Source: an uncultured Bacteroides sp.
GTDB taxonomy: Bacteria > Bacteroidota > Bacteroidia > Bacteroidales > Bacteroidaceae
Length of the DNA: 64,000 nucleotides
Reading direction: 5' to 3'
NCBI GenBank assembly: GCA_949296575.1
Contig: CASFPE010000034.1
Location: 52,062 to 116,061 of the forward strand
Below are positions 63,214 to 64,000 of the stretch, piece by piece; position 1 is the stretch's first letter, and each line of letters starts with the position of its first letter. Made by a program: the position numbers and the translations under genes. The notes beneath the pieces are model-generated. The model saw only the letters and a list, made by a program, of their open reading frames with translations. It was not told the origin of the DNA and did no database searches.

Positions 63214-64000
63214 CTTGCCACTTTTTTTAATGCCTGTTCATAAATATAACCGGCTATGCAACGAGCCGCCGCATCCCGGCAAGGTGCAAAACTCGGCCAG
63301 TCATTGAAGTCTATCAGCTTGAAACTGCCGTCTTTCCCCACAATGCAGTCACCACCGTAAACAACCACGCCCAAAACAGAAGCTGCACGGTCACACGTTT
63401 TCTTCAATCCCGCCGCGTCAAAAGGAATGCCTTCCGCTTTGCCATTGACGGCTTCCAGCCCGAACTTGCTATGCGAACAGGAAGAAGGGTAAAACCAATA
63501 AAAGAAATCCGTCCCTGCGACCCCGTAGAATTTCACCAAATCCCCGTTCAAATGAGCATTGATTACCACACAATCCACATTCCGCTTCTCAAAACCAGCA
63601 AATACAGATTCTGCTTCTTCCTTGCATGCCACAAAACATACATCCTCCTTGACCATTGCATGCGAGTCACCTCGTTTTGCCCAATAAGGGAAGGCCATGC
63701 CCGGTAACACGAAATGCCCTTCACGCATAAAAAGAATTTCACTCTTGGGACAAGGAATGCTATTGTCCACGAAAAGCCGCATCAACCGTTCACGCTTGCA
63801 GTTTTCTATTCCGAAAGCAGAATTGACGACCAATGCGCCCCGCTTCTCCAACATATTGAAGCGGGAAATTGCTTCCTTGCTTCGAGGCATGCCAAACACC
63901 ACACCACTTGAAAGGCAGGAAGCAACAAAAGCATCTTCAGTGCTAACAAGCACATCACAACCCAAGCCATGCAATTCCACACACACTTTGTTGAATATAG
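63210..64000 (-). CDS. ATP-grasp-like protein, 5' end outside the window
   Basis: At least 263 codons, open to the window edge; an apparent GTG at 63986 is not taken as the start because the frame runs on. Features: FPYWAKRGDSHAMVKEDVCF, GVVVYGGDCIVGKDGSFKLI and DFNDWPSFAPCRDAAA, the ATP-grasp end with Asp/Asn metal ligands (IDFNDWPSF). ATP-grasp enzymes ligate carboxylates to amines or make phosphates; the substrate here is unknown. It is the first visible gene of the inositol-lipid cluster, overlapping the CDP-alcohol gene by 4 bp. Confidence 0.75.
   Translation of the reverse strand, partial: IFNKVCVELHGLGCDVLVSTEDAFVASCLSSGVVFGMPRSKEAISRFNMLEKRGALVVNSAFGIENCKRERLMRLFVDNSIPCPKSEILFMREGHFVLPGMAFPYWAKRGDSHAMVKEDVCFVACKEEAESVFAGFEKRNVDCVVINAHLNGDLVKFYGVAGTDFFYWFYPSSCSHSKFGLEAVNGKAEGIPFDAAGLKKTCDRAASVLGVVVYGGDCIVGKDGSFKLIDFNDWPSFAPCRDAAARCIAGYIYEQALKKVAR

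Overview
The window is a piece of a Bacteroidales chromosome (Bacteroidaceae/Prevotellaceae-like; the species cannot be fixed by reading). The signs are Bacteroidota promoters (TTTG at -33, TAnnTTTG at -7), weak or absent Shine-Dalgarno sequences, acidic lipoprotein export signals after the lipobox Cys, two probable type IX secretion (T9SS) C-terminal signals, and order-typical families (DUF4286, DUF4290, DUF1599, BT_3928-like, OmpH-like, LA_2272 repeats, BspA-type LRR, GluP/FucP galactose transporter). Base composition is patchy: about 6.9-11.6 kb and 52-54.6 kb look clearly GC-rich, while 37.2-40.1 kb looks AT-rich.

Layout. 0-3 kb: end of a DivIC/FtsB-like gene, small membrane proteins, an OmpH-like lipoprotein and pepD. 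3-5.6 kb: a surface lipoprotein with a probable beta-helix, overlapping a secreted endonuclease/exonuclease/phosphatase. 5.7-14.7 kb: surface and glycan block, with an LA_2272 repeat protein, a Wzx-like flippase, a BspA-like LRR protein, two glycosyltransferases, a DegT/FdtB-like aminotransferase and a duplicated-domain FdtA-like ketoisomerase. 14.7-17.1 kb: ModF-like double ABC ATPase, ruvC and a DUF4286 protein. 17.1-18.4 kb: tRNA-Ala(GGC) followed by remnants of an ATPase and a WYL regulator. 18.5-22.4 kb: galM, galactose transporter, galK. 22.4-24.8 kb: repeat-rich DNA, a lipoprotein overlapping a 32-residue zinc-knuckle ORF, a long hairpin, and an MNT/HEPN pair whose HEPN gene is broken. 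24.8-31.1 kb: nadK, then exbB-exbD-tonB-DJ-1-ispD-recG. 31.3-36.8 kb: M23/LysM peptidase, DUF1599, DoxX-like protein, tpiA, SPOR protein, folE and a lipoprotein. 37.2-40 kb: AT-rich pair of secreted proteins and a broken BRO-type gene. 40.1-45.8 kb: CCA-adding enzyme, ABC ATPase, M23 peptidase, dxr, rseP. 45.9-49.1 kb (minus): tsaB-DUF4290-murA-rimM. 49.5-56.9 kb: TolC/HlyD/two ABC-2 permeases with no ATPase, then a complete ABC exporter. 57-59.9 kb (minus): sigma-54 activator, LptE, TPR protein, SecG. 60.2-64 kb (minus): inositol-lipid cluster (ATP-grasp, CDP-alcohol phosphotransferase, HAD phosphatase, myo-inositol-phosphate synthase).

The least explained feature is a set of intergenic arrays of short palindromic words. 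Two loci 46 kb apart (8521 and 54601) share 240 gap-free collinear columns. A third (10307-10467) is seven exact 23-bp units behind the same 26-bp head sequence as the first. A second family, built on AAACCTTGGAAGGTTT and CACGATTANTAATCGTG, sits at 22.5, 37.0 and 60.0 kb. All lie between genes, outside any protein frame, and look like modular dispersed elements.
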